DNA of 64,000 nucleotides from Arachis hypogaea (taxonomy: Eukaryota > Streptophyta > Magnoliopsida > Fabales > Fabaceae): contig NC_092040.1 in the NCBI RefSeq assembly GCF_003086295.3, forward strand, positions 3,348,001 through 3,412,000, written 5' to 3'. Each line of letters begins with the position of its first letter. Positions within the stretch are counted from its first letter, which is position 1. Below, piece by piece: positions 39,598 through 52,377 of this stretch. The position numbers and the translations under genes are program-made. The notes under the pieces were generated by a model, which worked only from the letters and a program-made list of their open reading frames with translations, was not told the DNA's origin and made no database searches.

Positions 39598-39763
39598 AAA
39601 GTCTAGGGGCCAGCAGTTTTATTGAATTTTGGCCAGCATGTAACCAGCAGAGGAAGGTGAGCCATTGGATGAAATTTCACATCAATCTCACACCATCAAA
39701 TCATCATTAATGGCTAGTTGATGGCTAACAATCACAAAAATTGCTGGCCCCCTAGCATTGCTC
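39598..39763. mobile_element. CCAGCAATTTT MITE, copy 2 (nested in MULE)
   Basis: Ends GTCTAGGGGCCAGCA and, inverted, TGCTGGCCCCCTAG. The octamer TATAAAAA stands on both sides, a hAT-like 8-bp duplication. Same family as 23701-23862 and 42300-42466. Confidence 0.85.
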
Positions 39764-40076
39764 ATATAAAAAATTTTAAAATTTTAGTTTTAATTATATA
39801 TTTTTTTATAATAATTTAACATTAGTAAATTTTGTAATATATAAGTATGTTATTATAAAAAAAGAATTATATGATTGATTAGACATATTTTTTCAAACAA
39901 AAAATGTGTTTTTAACAAGAAATCAATAACTAAAATACACATTTTTTTCCGGTTCTTATAAAATACATGTTTTCATTGTGCATAAATGGGTTCGACCGAA
40001 GGCACTTCAAGTACTCTCACTACCATTTTCGACTTCTTTAGTCTAGACGAAAGAGGTCGGAAATGGTAGTGGGTCA

Positions 40077-40222
40077 GGGGCGGAGCTACATTGTAGGAAA
40101 GGGGGGCAATACCCCCTAATTTTAATTTTTTACATGTAAATTATATGTAAATTTCAATTTAGCCTCCCTTAAAATTTTATTTTAATCTTATTTTATTGTC
40201 TAAATATTTTTGGCCCCTCTAA
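40077..40222. mobile_element. Small GGGGCGGAGCTAC element (nested)
   Basis: The left end AGGGGCGGAGCTAC and the right end TAGCTCCGCTC are inverted; the body reads GGGGGGCAATACCCCC... and ...GGCCCCTC. No coding sequence. Confidence 0.6.
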
Positions 40223-40387
40223 TATTTTATCTAGCTCCGCTCGTGGTGGGGTGCTTGAAATATCTTCACGTCAACTCCAAAATAGCGGTTCAAAATACTC
40301 GCAAGAGAACAAATATTTTATAAAAATACTTGTATTTAAATAACATGTGAAAAAATAGAATTGAAATTAATGAATTCAAAGATATTG

Positions 40388-40503
40388 ATTGTACACATTG
40401 TACGCTTAGGTCATTGGCTCCCTATACTTTATCATCTTTAATACTTCCTAAACCTCCATTGTACACATTGTACGCTTAGGTCATTGGCTCCCTATACTTT
40501 ATC
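40388..40503 (+). repeat. Perfect 46-bp direct repeat
   Basis: The 46 bases starting ATTGTACACATTGTACGC and ending CCCTATACTTTATC occur at 40388-40433 and again, without change, at 40458-40503. Confidence 0.9.
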
Positions 40504-41728
40504 GAAAAAAAGGAAAAAAACTAGTGAAGGGACTAGTTTGGTGCACAACATTCAATTTTAAAAACTAAAATGAGTCACTTAATATAAAGTGAGGGACTAA
40601 TTTAAAATTTAACTCTATAAAATACATATTATAAATATATCATAATTTATTTGTAAGTAATTTTTTATGTGTATATAATCCTTTTATTATTAATAACAAA
40701 ATAATAATTTTGTATACTTTGTGCTATATAAAGGTAATAAATAAAATGTATTTTGACTTGCACATATGCCAATAATAATAATAAAACTGATGCATATTAA
40801 AATCACCCATGAAAAACTATTTAGTAAAATATATACAAAATTTAAGTTCTGATATTATTGTTAAGTAATAAATTTAAAAACTTTCATGGAACATATTCGA
40901 TGTAAATCAAATAAAAAAAATCTCAGATACCGTAAAAAAAATACATTCAATAAATGCTATTAAGTTGGTCTTAATTGTGGGTTTGACTCTTTTGTAGAGC
41001 TCAACCTCTTCCATTTACTCTCTCTCTCCAATCCCAAATTTATATTGACCTAATTTTTGAGGACGCATGCGGCGGAACCATTCAATTCTCATCATTTTTG
41101 CGTGCAATGATCCCAGTTCCATAGATCTTTTCCATCTTCATCCATGGACTTCGAATTTTTCTGCAAATCTGTATTTTTTTAAATTTTTTTTGTTTATAAA
41201 TCAAAGAGATACAAAATATTTAATTTAGCCGCTTTGATTGTGTCTATTGTCTTTTTTGTTTCAAATAAAGTTAGATTTTTGTTTGGTGGGGTAAAGGAGA
41301 ATAGATCTGAGATCTTGCACGCAAAAATGATGTCAATTAATGGGTTCTAATTTTTGCGAACGCATGCAATTTTATCCAATCGTGGAACCAATTCAATTCT
41401 CATCATTTTTGCATACAATGATCCCAATTCCAAAGACATTCACCGTCTTCTCCTTGTTTCATTTATGGACTTCGATTTCTTTTGCAAATCTGCATTTTTT
41501 TATTTTATTTTCGTTTATAAATCAAATGAGATGTAAAACTTTCAATCTAGCCGCTTTGTGTTTGTCGTCATTTTTGTTTTGAATAAAATTAAATTTTTTG
41601 TTAGTGAGAATGAAGGAGAATGGATCTGAGATCTTGCACGCAAAAATGATGTCAATTAGTGGGTTTATGGATCAGAGACTAAGCTAGAATCCTACTTATT
41701 AGCTTATAAGGTAGGTTTATTTTTTTTT

Positions 41729-41732
<4 letters not shown>

Positions 41733-41768
<36 letters not shown>
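41733..41768. repeat. (AT)n microsatellite
   Basis: About 18 AT units; the same site in copy 3 (46087-46106) has about ten. Confidence 0.95.
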
Positions 41769-41772
<4 letters not shown>

Positions 41773-42299
41773 AGTGAAGCTCTGGTTTCAGTCAAATCAA
41801 TTTTGCTGATATGATTATGATGAAATGTCATGTTAGTTAGTGTTAAATTGTATAGAAATTAAAGATGGTTTGCGTCTTTCATTCATCGATCTTTCAATTG
41901 ATGGTATTTTTTTATGGATTATCATGAAGTTGTCACTGGTCCATTGCATAAATTTAGTTCTTCTTTAGGAGTTGGAATTAAGTTTTGCAATAATATAATT
42001 AGAATGAGTAAATTTTTGGAGTAATAATGAACTAATGAAGTAAATGAACCCTAGCCGAAATGGTAATTAGTTAGAATATTTAAGAATTATATTTGTTTTG
42101 TTGTTTTGATTGATATGAGTTGAGAGAAGTTGTTCTTATAAAGTGATGGTTGAGAAAAGTGTGTTTAATTTGTATCTCCCCGTATTGTGACAGAGGTAGG
42201 GAAAAAAATTTGTGTTTGGATTACAAAGAGGAATATAGATTCTCAGACCTAAACTTTTTAATGAACTTTTGTTTTTGAGCATGTTTTTATTTTTATAAA

Positions 42300-42466
42300 G
42301 GAAAAGTCTAGGAGACCAGCAGTTTATTGAATTTTGGTCAGTATGTAATCAGCAGAAGAAGGTGAGCCATTGGATAAAATCTCATACCAATCTCACACCA
42401 TCAAATCACCATTGATGACTAGTTAATGGCTAACAATCACAAAAATTGCTGGCCCTAGCATTGCTC
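42300..42466. mobile_element. CCAGCAATTTT MITE, copy 3, with empty site in the paralogous unit
   Basis: Ends GAAAAGTCTAGGAGACCAGC and, inverted, TTGCTGGCCCTAGCATTGCT. In copy 3 of the tandem unit (about 46610-46622) the host sequence runs straight through as TTATTTTCATAATATTCC. The flanks TTTTATAA and TTTTCATAA look like a decayed target duplication. Confidence 0.82.
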
Positions 42467-42531
42467 TTTTCATAATATTCCTATTTCTCTTCCAGTAACT
42501 TTATCATCAACTATTCCCCTCATTCTCCTGC

Positions 42532-45500
42532 GCTACAACCAATTAGTTATACTGTAATAACCATCATTAATCTTTTAAAGAAAAGGTTAAACTTGATTAC
42601 CTATCTAAAACTCTAAGAGTTAAAAATAAATAGCAACTCTCTATATCCTAAAATTAACTAAATCAAAATATCACTCATGACCTTATTGTCACATAATAAA
42701 ATGTGTTCATAATATTGTGATAACTTCATGACATGCATTATTCATATCATAGAGGTTTGGATGCTACAAGTTTATTTTGATTGAATAAATAATTTTGTTA
42801 TTCTAAAAATTTGATGACACTTTTATCATATTAAATAGAAAAGCTTTACATTCAAATTATTTATCTAATAAAGTCTAACCCAATTATTATAATGTATTTT
42901 TCGTTCAGCCGCTTTTTTTGTTTTGTAATTTTTCTTCTTCTCGCATATCGTTGCCGTTACTGCCTCTTTTTTATTTCTTTTTCGTTATTGTCGTCATCAC
43001 CACCACCTCCTTCTCTTTCTCCTCCTTCCTTTCTTATTTGAATTTATTTTCCTTATTCTTTTCCTTCCTCCTCCATCGTTATCATCATCGCTATATCGTC
43101 GTTATTATCATTTTCTTTTCCTTTTTTATTCTCTTTTAAATTTTTGCATGTAAGATTTTAATTCATTAAGTGTGCATTCAAGTCTAATTGAAAAGCAATG
43201 CTCTTGAAAGAAGTAAGAGTAACAAAAAAAAACTTTTAAAAAATCATTAAATTTTTGTTTCTGTATTTTTGTAATAATACTTTGGTGTCAAAATTAGGAA
43301 ATTTCAATGTTTTTTTGTTTTTGGAAAAAATTCAATCCAATAAATGTGAACCTACATTCATGCAACTAAATAAGATTCGAATATAGTACAAACATGTTAA
43401 TTTAAGTAATGTTGGTGTTATCTTGTGATATTTTAATATGCAATTTATTTTTTACATTCATTTAATTAAATAAGATTATAATACGTGTTCATTCAAGTCT
43501 ACACACTTTCACTAATGAAACTGATTTTTGTTTATTTGAACCGACTTGATTGAACTTAGTTACCAAAAAAACTTAAATGTGTAATATGGACTACATGTCA
43601 AAATAGAACTATGCTCATTTGGACTCGGAAGGCCTAGAGGAAGTGAGGAACCAATATACCATTTTTTTGTGGCCTGATAATGAACAAAATTGGTATTACA
43701 AAAAAACATTCTAAAAAACGTAAAAAAAAGAACAAAATTGGTAATATTGTAAAAAGATTATGTTAGTTTGAGGCTTTGAGCCAACTAACACCATCCACCA
43801 TAAATAAATAAACTCAGTGCAGCAACACCCTAAGTCTCTAACCCTAATCACAATTAGAAAAAACAAAACAAAACACTGCATTCAAAAAAATATTTTCATA
43901 TAATATTTCCATTAAGATTAATAGAAATTAGAAACCAGAAACAAGAAAAGGACTAGAGCAAAAGGCTTTGTGCTCGTTTCAGTTTGGGAAAACGCCCACG
44001 AATCAAATGTAGAATCCAAATTAAAAAAGGTCCCTTTATACTTTGGGCCACTTTTCATTGTTTCCGATACCTAGAAAAAAGAAAAAGAAAAAACCATTTT
44101 CTTTTCGTGTGAAAATGATATAACAAAAAGTTTCTTTAATTAATTAATATAAGTTAAAAAATGATTTTGTTTCGGTAATGACTAATGAGTGTAAAATAAT
44201 TTTACATTTTAAGTTGAACACGGAGGAAACAGAAACTATTTTGTTTCTCCAAGGTAGTAGATTTTATTTCCGTGAAAATAAAATAGATGGTAACATGGGT
44301 GGAAACAAATTATTTTGCTAACAAGTCACAAAAAAAAACTATTTTGCTAACAATTATTATTAAACACTCATAAAAACGTATTTTTTACTTTTAACATTTT
44401 AACTAATTTTTTTCTCACTCATTAGCAAATTTTGTTGAATTCTAATCCTTTCACATTTATAACAAGTGCACATAAAAAATCATACATATATAAAATACAT
44501 ATTATAAATATATGTAATAATGTATTTATTTATATATAAATATATCATAATTTATTTGATAAGCAACTTTTTATGTGTATATAATCCTTTTATTATTAAT
44601 CACAAAATAATAATTTTGTATACTTTGTGCTATATAAGGGTAATAAATAAAATGTATTTTGACTTGCACATATGCCAATAATAATAATAAAACTGATGCA
44701 TATTAAAATCACCCATTAAGAATTATTTAGTAAAATATATACAAAATTTAAGCTTTTATATTATTGTTAAGTAAATAAATTTAAAAACTTTCATCGAACA
44801 TATTCCATGTAAATCAAATAAAAAAATCTCAGCTACCATAAAAAAAAATACATTCAATAAATGCCATTAAGTTTGTCTTAATAGTGGGTTTGACTCTTTT
44901 GTAGAAGTAGAGGTGGCAACGGAGCGAGTAGGGGCGGGTTTTTGTTTTACTTGATTCCGCTCTGCCGTACACCAACCCGCATAGAATCCCTCACTTCTAT
45001 CTGCGGGTAGTAAAACGCTGAACCCTAACCCGTTCCTGCGGGTACCTGTTCCTCCTTTATCCGTTCCTATAATTATTAAAATCCAATAAATAAAATTAAA
45101 TTTCAATATTTATATAACCATCATCACATACATAACATAAATTAAAGTAAAAATTTAAATATGATACAATATTGTTAATTATTTATTAATTATTTTACAT
45201 ATATTATACATATTATATATTAAAATAATATATATTACATATATAACGGGACGAGTATTGTCTAAACCGACCCCGTCCTATCCCTCCCAAGAACCCATCC
45301 CGCTAAAAATCCGCCCTGAGCGGATAGGAGCGGGTGGGTACCCGCAGGTTCCTATGTAGAGCTTAGCCTCTCCTATTTATACTCTCTTTTCATTCCCAAT
45401 TTATATTGACCTAATTTTTGGGGAAGCATGCGGCTTCTTTCAACAGCGGAACCATTCAATTCTCATCATTTTTGCATGCAATGATCCTAGTTCCATAGAT

Positions 45501-46684
45501 ATTTTCCATCTTCATCCATGGACTTCGATTCTGCAAATCTGTATTTTTTTATTTTTGTTTATAAATAAAAAAGATGCAAAATATTTAATTTAGCCGCTTT
45601 GATTGTATCTATTGTCATTTTTTTAAATAAAATTAGATTTTTATTTGGTGGGGTAGAGGAGAATAGATCTGAGATCTTGCACGCAAAAATGATGTCAGTT
45701 AATGTGTTCTAATTTTTGCGAACGCATGCAGTTTCTTCCAATTGCGGAACCCATTTAATTCTCATCATTTTTGCATGCAATGATCCTAATTCCAAAGAGA
45801 TTCACCGTCTTCTCCTTGTTTCATCTATGGACTTGCGATTTCTTTTGCACATCTGTATTTTATATTTTATTTTTGTTGATAAATCAAATGAGATGTAAAA
45901 CTTTCAATCTAGCCGTTCTGTGTTTATCGTCATTTTTGTTTCGAATAAAATTAAATTTTTGGTTGGTGGGGATGGAGGAAAATGGATCTGAGATCTTGCA
46001 TGCAAAAATGATGTCAATTAGTGGATTCATGGATCAGAGGTAAGCCAGAATCCTACTAATTAGCTTATAAGGTAGTTTTTTTTTCAATATATATATATAT
46101 ATATACAGTGAAGCTCTGGTTTCAGTCAAATCAAACTTCTGCGATTTTGCTGATATGATTATGATGAAATGTCATGTTAGCTAGTGTTAAATTGGATGGA
46201 AATTAAAGATGGTTTGCGATCTTCCATTATTCGATCTTTCAAGTGATTGTATTTTTTGTATGGAATATCATGAAGTTGTCCCTGGTCCATTGCATAAATT
46301 TAGTTCTTTTTCATACATGCTCCCCTTGAAGTAGGTGTTGGAATTAAATTTTGCAGTAATTTAATTAGAATGAATAAATTTTTGGAATAATAATGAACTA
46401 ATGAAGTAAATGAACATAGATTTTTGTTGTTTTGTTTGATCGAAAGTTGTTCTTATAAAGTGATGGTTGAGAAAAGTGTGTTTAATTTGTATCTCCCCAT
46501 ATTGTGACAGAGGTAGGGAAAAAAATTTGTCTTTGGGTTAAAAGAGGGATATAGACTCTGTATGCCAGACCTAAACTTTTTAATGAACTTTTGTTTTTTT
46601 AGCTTGTTCTTATTTTCATAATATTCCTATTTCTCTTCCAATAACTTTATCATCAATTATTCCACTCATTCTCTTGCACTACAT
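42532..46684 (+). repeat. Tandem unit, copy 3 (complete)
   Basis: The most complete copy. It starts GCTACAACCAATTAG directly after copy 2 and ends ATTCTCTTGCACTACA. It carries one insertion of its own (44908-45354). The internal direct repeats are about 45427-45707 and 45718-46025, as in copy 2. No protein family recognised; a short possible leader exon is noted as a finding. Confidence 0.82.
44908..45354. mobile_element. GGTGGCAACGG insertion in copy 3
   Basis: Copy 2 reads CTCTTTTGTAGAGCTCAACC where copy 3 is opened by 447 bases. Possible duplication: TGTAGAAG (44900-44907) and TGTAGAGC (45355-45362), 6 of 8 equal. Subterminal GGGCGGG, GCGGGTA and TACCCGC blocks pair across an AT-rich core, as in hAT-like fold-backs. 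The right tip is poorly conserved. Confidence 0.65.
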
Positions 46685-47937
46685 GGTAAATAATTTTAAT
46701 AATTTTATCCAACAGATTAGATTACTTCAATTTGAAAAAGCTAATCCAAAGAATTTCACTTTCATCCAAATGCGGAGAGAGATGTAAAACCATTGTGAGA
46801 ATAGTAATAAAATTTTAATTCACAATCATTTCGATGGCAATGCCAAAAAAATTATGATAGGGTAGGTGAAAATAAAAAGCTAATAAAAAATGTATGTCAT
46901 GTATGTTTTGTTGTTTTTATTTTTGTTATTTGTACCGAAAACTCCCTTTATTGGGTGGAAGTTGCTGTAACAACAATTAAAAAATAAGAGAAAGTAAAGA
47001 CTCACATGTATGAGCTGTTTGTGAAGTTAATAATTAAAAGTAACTGGATAATAATTTAGTTTAACATGTTACATTATTTAACAATTTTTAACTAATAATT
47101 TTAGTTGAGTTTCATTTTCATCATAAAAAAAATTATCACCAAATTTTATATTCAGACAAACTTAAACCAAATTGATTTTCTCTCTCCATATCTATTGTCT
47201 TACAACAGGTACAAAAGAACTAAATACACTTTTTGTTTTTTCAATTTATTTTATTTTTTTGCCCTTACACTATACACGTTCACACACACTTTATTATGGA
47301 TTTCTATAGTAATGTTAGAAATTTTTTTATAGGGAAAGTATGAGGAGTCATAGAGGTTTATGGAATATTAGAGATATAATAATTAGTGTTACTTTTTTTC
47401 ATTAGTTAAAGTTTTTGGGATGAGTGGTATCATGACATGGTAGTAGAGTACAAGTCAACACCAGTAGTGTCACCAAAACCTCAGAAACCATCTGGTTCTG
47501 ATAACATGTAGCAATCGAAAGAGAAAATGGGAGGATATTTACGGAATTATGAAAAAATTAATAATTAACTATTTTTATCGAACAAAACTTATTTTTATAT
47601 AGTTTTCAATTTTTTATTGTTAGTGTTGTTAGCGTCCAAATTTTGTATATAGAAATGAATATTTACTCTCTTTTTTTCGCATTCTTTCTATTTATTGGAC
47701 TAGACATTATAATTGGCTAAACTTAAGCAAAATCAGGCCTAACCAGATTAGATCATTTTCACATCTTTTCACCTCTCTTTTTTCTAAACGTAGTGACTCA
47801 TTGTATAAAATTATTCTATTAGGATCGAAATCTTTTATGAAATTTACAAGTTTGTTAGGATTATGGCTTTAAATTATATTAAACAAAGGTCAGTTTAGCA
47901 GCTTGACGTCAACAATGCATTCTTTTGTAGCAATTTA
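46685..47937. other. AT-rich intergenic region, no gene seen
   Basis: No coding frame with a family match. The frame at 47105-47332 is AT-driven. Confidence 0.4.
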
Positions 47938-48336
47938 TGGAAGTGGTATACATGGAGTTGCCACCGAGCCTCTCTTCAAGTCTTCCAAAATAATATTGTC
48001 ATCTCCACAAATATTTGTATGGATTGCACCAATCTAGTCAAGTGTAAGTATAAAAAACTCCCCAATCTTTTTCTTTCTCGTGGATATCAACACACTGTGT
48101 GAATCTTGCTAATATATGTTGATGATATTGTGCTTATTGAAAATTCCATTTACGAGATTACCACCATTAAGCGAATCTTAGAATCTCATTCTAGAATTAA
48201 GGATATTGGGAAATTAAAGTATTTTTTTTGATACTAAAGTAACTCGTTATAGCAAAGAGATAGCGCTTTCACACCATTAAATATTACTGGGACCTTTTGA
48301 CTAATTCTAGTCTTTTGGGAGCTAAGTTCATTAGGT
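47938..48336 (+). pseudogene. Ty1-copia reverse transcriptase remnant
   Basis: Broken frames spell the copia RT core: VYMELPPSL near the start, YLYGLHQSSQ (usual YGLKQASR), a KL..LFLSRGYQHT stretch, then IYVDDIVLIENS with the YVDD active-site motif at about 48112-48150, and DIGKLKYF, after which a frame shift leads to a YWDLLTNSSLLGAK-like end. Stops and at least two frame shifts make it dead. Integrase, RNase H and clear LTRs were not identified beside it. Confidence 0.85.
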
Positions 48337-49760
48337 TGTGTTTTCGTTTATAAAGACAGGATGTTGGGACCTTTTGACTAATTCTAGATCAATATTTATA
48401 TATATATGGTGCATATAGAGATATGACCATTGAATTGACTCACTTTGAGAATTCATAATAGTTATAATTATCGTATATTTGTCAATAGGATATTCTCAAG
48501 ATGAATATAGTAATGGAGTTTCTTTTGACCTGCGACTGTCATAGTAATTAATAATGTATTTATTATACTTTGATTCCGGATACCAAATACCCTAAGATGC
48601 TACTAGTTGAATGGATATTGGGTATGATTTAAATAATTGTAGAATTAATAATTAATCAATAAAAAATCGGTCAACTCTCAATACATAATTTGAGCTCTAT
48701 GATTATAATAACTGTGATGAATAAAACCTTGGCCAAGAAGATTGAATGAATGAAGAAATAAGTTTCTTAGGTCATTCAGAGTTCGTTATAATAATGTTAA
48801 TAAGTTAGAATTTGACAATTAAATCATACTCTAAGGAATAACCAAAAGTTAGAAAGATAGAATGAATTATATTTTGTTCTTATCATGTTTTTAGTAAAAA
48901 TATATTACTTTATACTATTAGGTTGTTGAGGAGTATTGTTAGACACCAACCTTGATTAGTAAATTTAGTATAACTAATTTACTACCCACTTAGTATTGAA
49001 CATATGGGGTCACACACTAACGAGTGTTTTAATTTTTGCTGCAGCAATTATTTAATTAATATTTTGATTTGATCAAATAAATAATTATATTAATTTAAAT
49101 AGAATATTAATGTATTATTTACTAACACCAAGAATATAATAATAGTATGATAATTGAGAATGATATTTGAGAATAATTAGTTATTTTATTTCTAATTTAA
49201 ATTCTAAATTTGGATGAGATCCTAACTGATTACGTTTCAAATTGAGTTATGATATGATTCATAAATTTTAAAGCTTCAAGTTTAAAATAACAAGATATGA
49301 TTTAAATTTGAATTGAGATTCAAATTTAAAATCAGTAACAAATCTCATACTATATATATGTATGTCAAGAGTAGAGGAAAATCGTGAGAAAGTGTTTTAT
49401 TCCTTTACCTCTACACACATAAACGTATGTGAGTCTAATTCTTGGAGAAGAATTTTATGGCGTGTAAAGAGTTGCATGAGATTTCTCAATTTAGATTAGA
49501 TGTTCATTAGTCAAGGAGTTGACAGCAAATGTTAGTCTTGGTGTGGATACACATAGAGTCTTTGTAGAATCGAAGAATAAGGTTTTTACTAAAGCGTTCG
49601 AAGGTATATAATTTAGATCTGATCTATATATATTATTTGAATAAAGTTTAAGCACAAAATAAATCTTTAGGATTATTTTTTTTCCACTGTGTGTTGTGAA
49701 TACATGTTAATCCTTCACATTCTGAATTTGAATATCGATATATTATGGATTTAAATAAGG
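48337..49760. other. Possible copia-derived flank
   Basis: Follows the RT remnant. Blocks such as GTCTTGGTGTGGATACACAT and TTTAGATCTGATCTATATAT recall LTR parts of plant copia elements, but no boundaries or duplicate LTR were seen. No gene. Confidence 0.3.
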
Positions 49761-50570
49761 TGCACTTTTGGTCTGAACTTATTTTGAATTGAGTTTATTT
49801 GTGTGTCGTTATCATTAAGTAATTGTAGTGCATTATGGATTTAAATAAAGTGTATTTGTAGTCTGAACTTATTTTAAACTAAGATTGTTTATGTGTCGTC
49901 ATTATTAAAAAATTTCGGTATATTCTAGATTTGAATTGTTATACATATAAAAAGAAGACAACGATGATAATAATAATGATAATGATAATGAAAAAGAAAC
50001 ATGAGAAAAAAAAGGTGAAAAAAAAGCCACAAATATATTAAAAGTCATCTAAATTTTTGGGACAAATAGACATAAAAGACACCGAAGATTTATAAGTACG
50101 ATATCGAAAAAATTTTATATTACACCAAATTGTGTTTTAAAATGCACCGAAACTACCATTAAACATAACATAAATAGACTCATGGAAAAAACAAATCAAA
50201 AAAATTTGATCCAAAATCTTCAAATCAGATCAAAGAGCATTAATCGTAAACAAAGAGAATGCTGAGAATGAAGAGAACATAAAAAGGGAAGAAAACACAA
50301 AGAAGGTAGAAAAAGTTGAGAAAATTGAAAAAAAAAATTTGCATAAAAGACGCAGTTATATATAGTCGCACATTAGGTAAAAAAAATTGTTAGAGATAGT
50401 GACGTATGAAACTTAATTAGGTTATAGGAATTTAGTTAAACTTAGTTGGTTAAATGGCTTACCAACGGCTTGGACGTAGTGTTTTATTGTAAAAATAAAT
50501 GGGTAATATTAGCTATGTTTCATTTTAAATGAAGTGATTTGCCCATGAATTTTTTACGAGAAATTTTTTT
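49761..50570. other. AT-rich intergenic region, no gene seen
   Basis: Poly-A rich; a repeated phrase ATTATGGATTTAAATAA(A/G)GT occurs near 49742 and 49832. Nothing coding. Confidence 0.4.
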
Positions 50571-50574
50571 TTAA

Positions 50575-50812
50575 ATGATTATTGACAATTATTTCGAAAG
50601 ACAATGAGGTCCTCAACAAAAAAAAAAAAAATCCTTTTCAGTCCCTAATTTTTATTTTTGTGAGACTAATTAGTTTTTTTTGTCAATATTTTCTATTAAT
50701 ATTTACGTAATAAACCTACATGACATGTTAGACTGTTGATTTATCTATTAAGAACCAACTAAGATTAACATTTTTTTTGTAATCTCATTATCTTTTGAAG
50801 ATAATTATCAAA
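50575..50812. mobile_element. GACAACGAGGT MITE, copy 2
   Basis: Left TTGACAATTATTTCGAAAGA and right inverted TTTTGAAGATAATTATCAA pair, with the same internal order as 25690-25930. Confidence 0.6.
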
Positions 50813-52020
50813 GCTGTTTTGTTTTTATTTTTTACTTTTTTTATTTTTCTCAAATATATTAATTAAATTTATTGTATAAAACTAAAAAATATTAATAATT
50901 TTTAAATTATTTTTATTTATAAAAATTAAATTAAATTATATTAGTAATTAACTTCTCATAAAGTTAAATATTAAAAAATAAAAAGTATTTTTTTTTTAAA
51001 AACTTGGTAATCCTTCAAAAAAATTACCAAGAGTCTGATTAAGGTCTGTTGGAAAAGCTTTAAAAGTAATTTTTTTTAGCTTTTGACTTATGAAAAGTAG
51101 TAGTATTAATGTCTGGTGTAATTTTTAAAATTAATTGTGGTTTTCTAAAAAATTATTTAGAAACTTATAGAGAAGTTAAAAAAAATGACTTATCTCCTAA
51201 TACTATTATTTTTTATCATATTTTTATAAAATAAATATTTTAAAATTAAAAATTTAAATACAAAATAACTTATTTATAAACTACTTTTAATATAATAATC
51301 ATTTATTATTTAAACTATTTTTTTCAAAAAAACTTAATTAAGTTATTTACCTAAACTAACCTTTAAGTATTCCTCATTTTTTACAGTTGTATTGCATGCA
51401 ACAACTGCCTAAAAGAGTAAAAAGTCATAACTAGACATTGCCTATTAAATTAGATATTAAAAAATGGAATTATTATGTATTTATGTTATAAATTTGAATC
51501 ACAAAGCAATTAGCTGTTTGAATTTATTCACTCGGGAGTAATATCGCCGGATTCGCCGCCAATTAATGCATTTTAATTTTCGTGTAAACATTTTCTTTTA
51601 ACGAGAGAAATTTAAATAGCTCTTTGTTATTCCCGACTAATTAGTAATGATCAACATCATCAAGATTGGTTTAATAGTGGGATCCTTGAATGATATGTAA
51701 ATTTTAGGAAAATTTAGGACACATTTAGTTTATCTTTATTTTTAGTATTTTTTATTTTTAAATTTTATAAAAAAATAAAAATAATAAAATTATATATTTT
51801 TTTATTTTTACTTTTTATTTTTTGTATTTTTTTCACAAAATTTTAAAATTAAAAAATAAAAAATAAAAATACAAATCTAAATGCACTTTTATTCTATTTC
51901 TAGATTATATACACATATTTAAACAATAAAATAAATCGAGATTACTTATCCATTTAAAGTTAATGTAAATATATAAAAACAAATACGATTATTAGAAATA
52001 TTAGGCGGCAAGTATTTTTA
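50813..52020. other. AT-rich intergenic region with a possible MITE
   Basis: No gene. At about 51714-51895 TTTAGGACACATTTAGTTT and, inverted, AATCTAAATGCACTTTT enclose a very AT-rich core, similar to 63776-63950. Confidence 0.4.
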
Positions 52021-52145
52021 AAATTAAGTTTAACTAAGTTAAGATTATTATACATACACACTCTGTTGTTTTTTTCAATATCGTTATCGTTTTTTTTTTC
52101 TGCTTTGGTTTGATTTTTTTTTTCTCTCGTCATTCTACTTTGTTA

Positions 52146-52347
52146 CCAACTCTTATTTATATTTGTGTTGTGTTTTATGGAAGTGTGTTCGTAGATGTGT
52201 CTAATAAAAATGTTTTTTTTATAACTGTGTTTAATAACTATCTTTTTTCTGGATGTGTCTCTTTATATATGTATTTAAAATATATATTAATTATTAGACA
52301 CATCTACGAACACACTTCTATAAAACACAATTATAAATAAGAGTTGG
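52146..52347. repeat. Near-perfect inverted repeat (hairpin arms about 60 bp)
   Basis: 52146-52206 (CCAACTCTTATTTATATTTG ... GTTCGTAGATGTGTCTAATA) and 52291-52347 (its inverse) differ by about two bases and one 5-bp gap, with a loop of about 85 bases. Probably a MITE core; a transcript would fold into a long hairpin. Confidence 0.85.
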
Positions 52348-52377
52348 CAGAATAGATATGCTGTTGGTAACGTAGCG

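Larger units (their letters stand above)
39057..40621. mobile_element. MULE-like non-autonomous element with empty site in copy 3
   Basis: The element begins GAGTTAAA and ends TTTAACTC. The host 10-mer TATAAAATAC is present on both sides and only once in copy 3 (about 44490-44500), which is the empty site. A longer inner inverted repeat pairs 39412-39505 with 40525-40615 (CACCAAATTAGTCC, GACTCATTTTAGT, TTGAATG). 9-11 bp duplications fit Mutator-like elements. Nested inside are a MITE (39598-39763), a GGGGCGGAGCTAC element (about 40077-40222) and a 46-bp duplication. No transposase. Confidence 0.85.
37319..42535 (+). repeat. Tandem unit, copy 2 (5' truncated, with insertions)
   Basis: Starts in TTTCTCATATTTATTTTTCG, matching copy 1 at 35277, and runs to CATTCTCCTGCGCTACA at about 42535, where copy 3 begins without a gap. 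Compared with copy 3 it carries three extra elements: the palindrome-rich insert at about 38499-38932, a MULE-like element at 39057-40621, and a CCAGCAATTTT MITE at 42300-42466. Within the unit, two direct repeats of about 300 bases (about 41062-41337 and 41357-41655) share CAATTCTCATCATTTTTGC and ATCTGAGATCTTGCACGC. Confidence 0.82.

Noticed and set aside
42918..43139. Leu/Phe/Ser-rich short frame (also at 35239-35448)
   Set aside because: Translation of pyrimidine-rich sequence inside the tandem unit; frame is not kept between copies.
52146..52347. MicroRNA gene
   Set aside because: Arms are too long and too nearly identical for a typical precursor; a MITE core is likelier, and no expression evidence is available.
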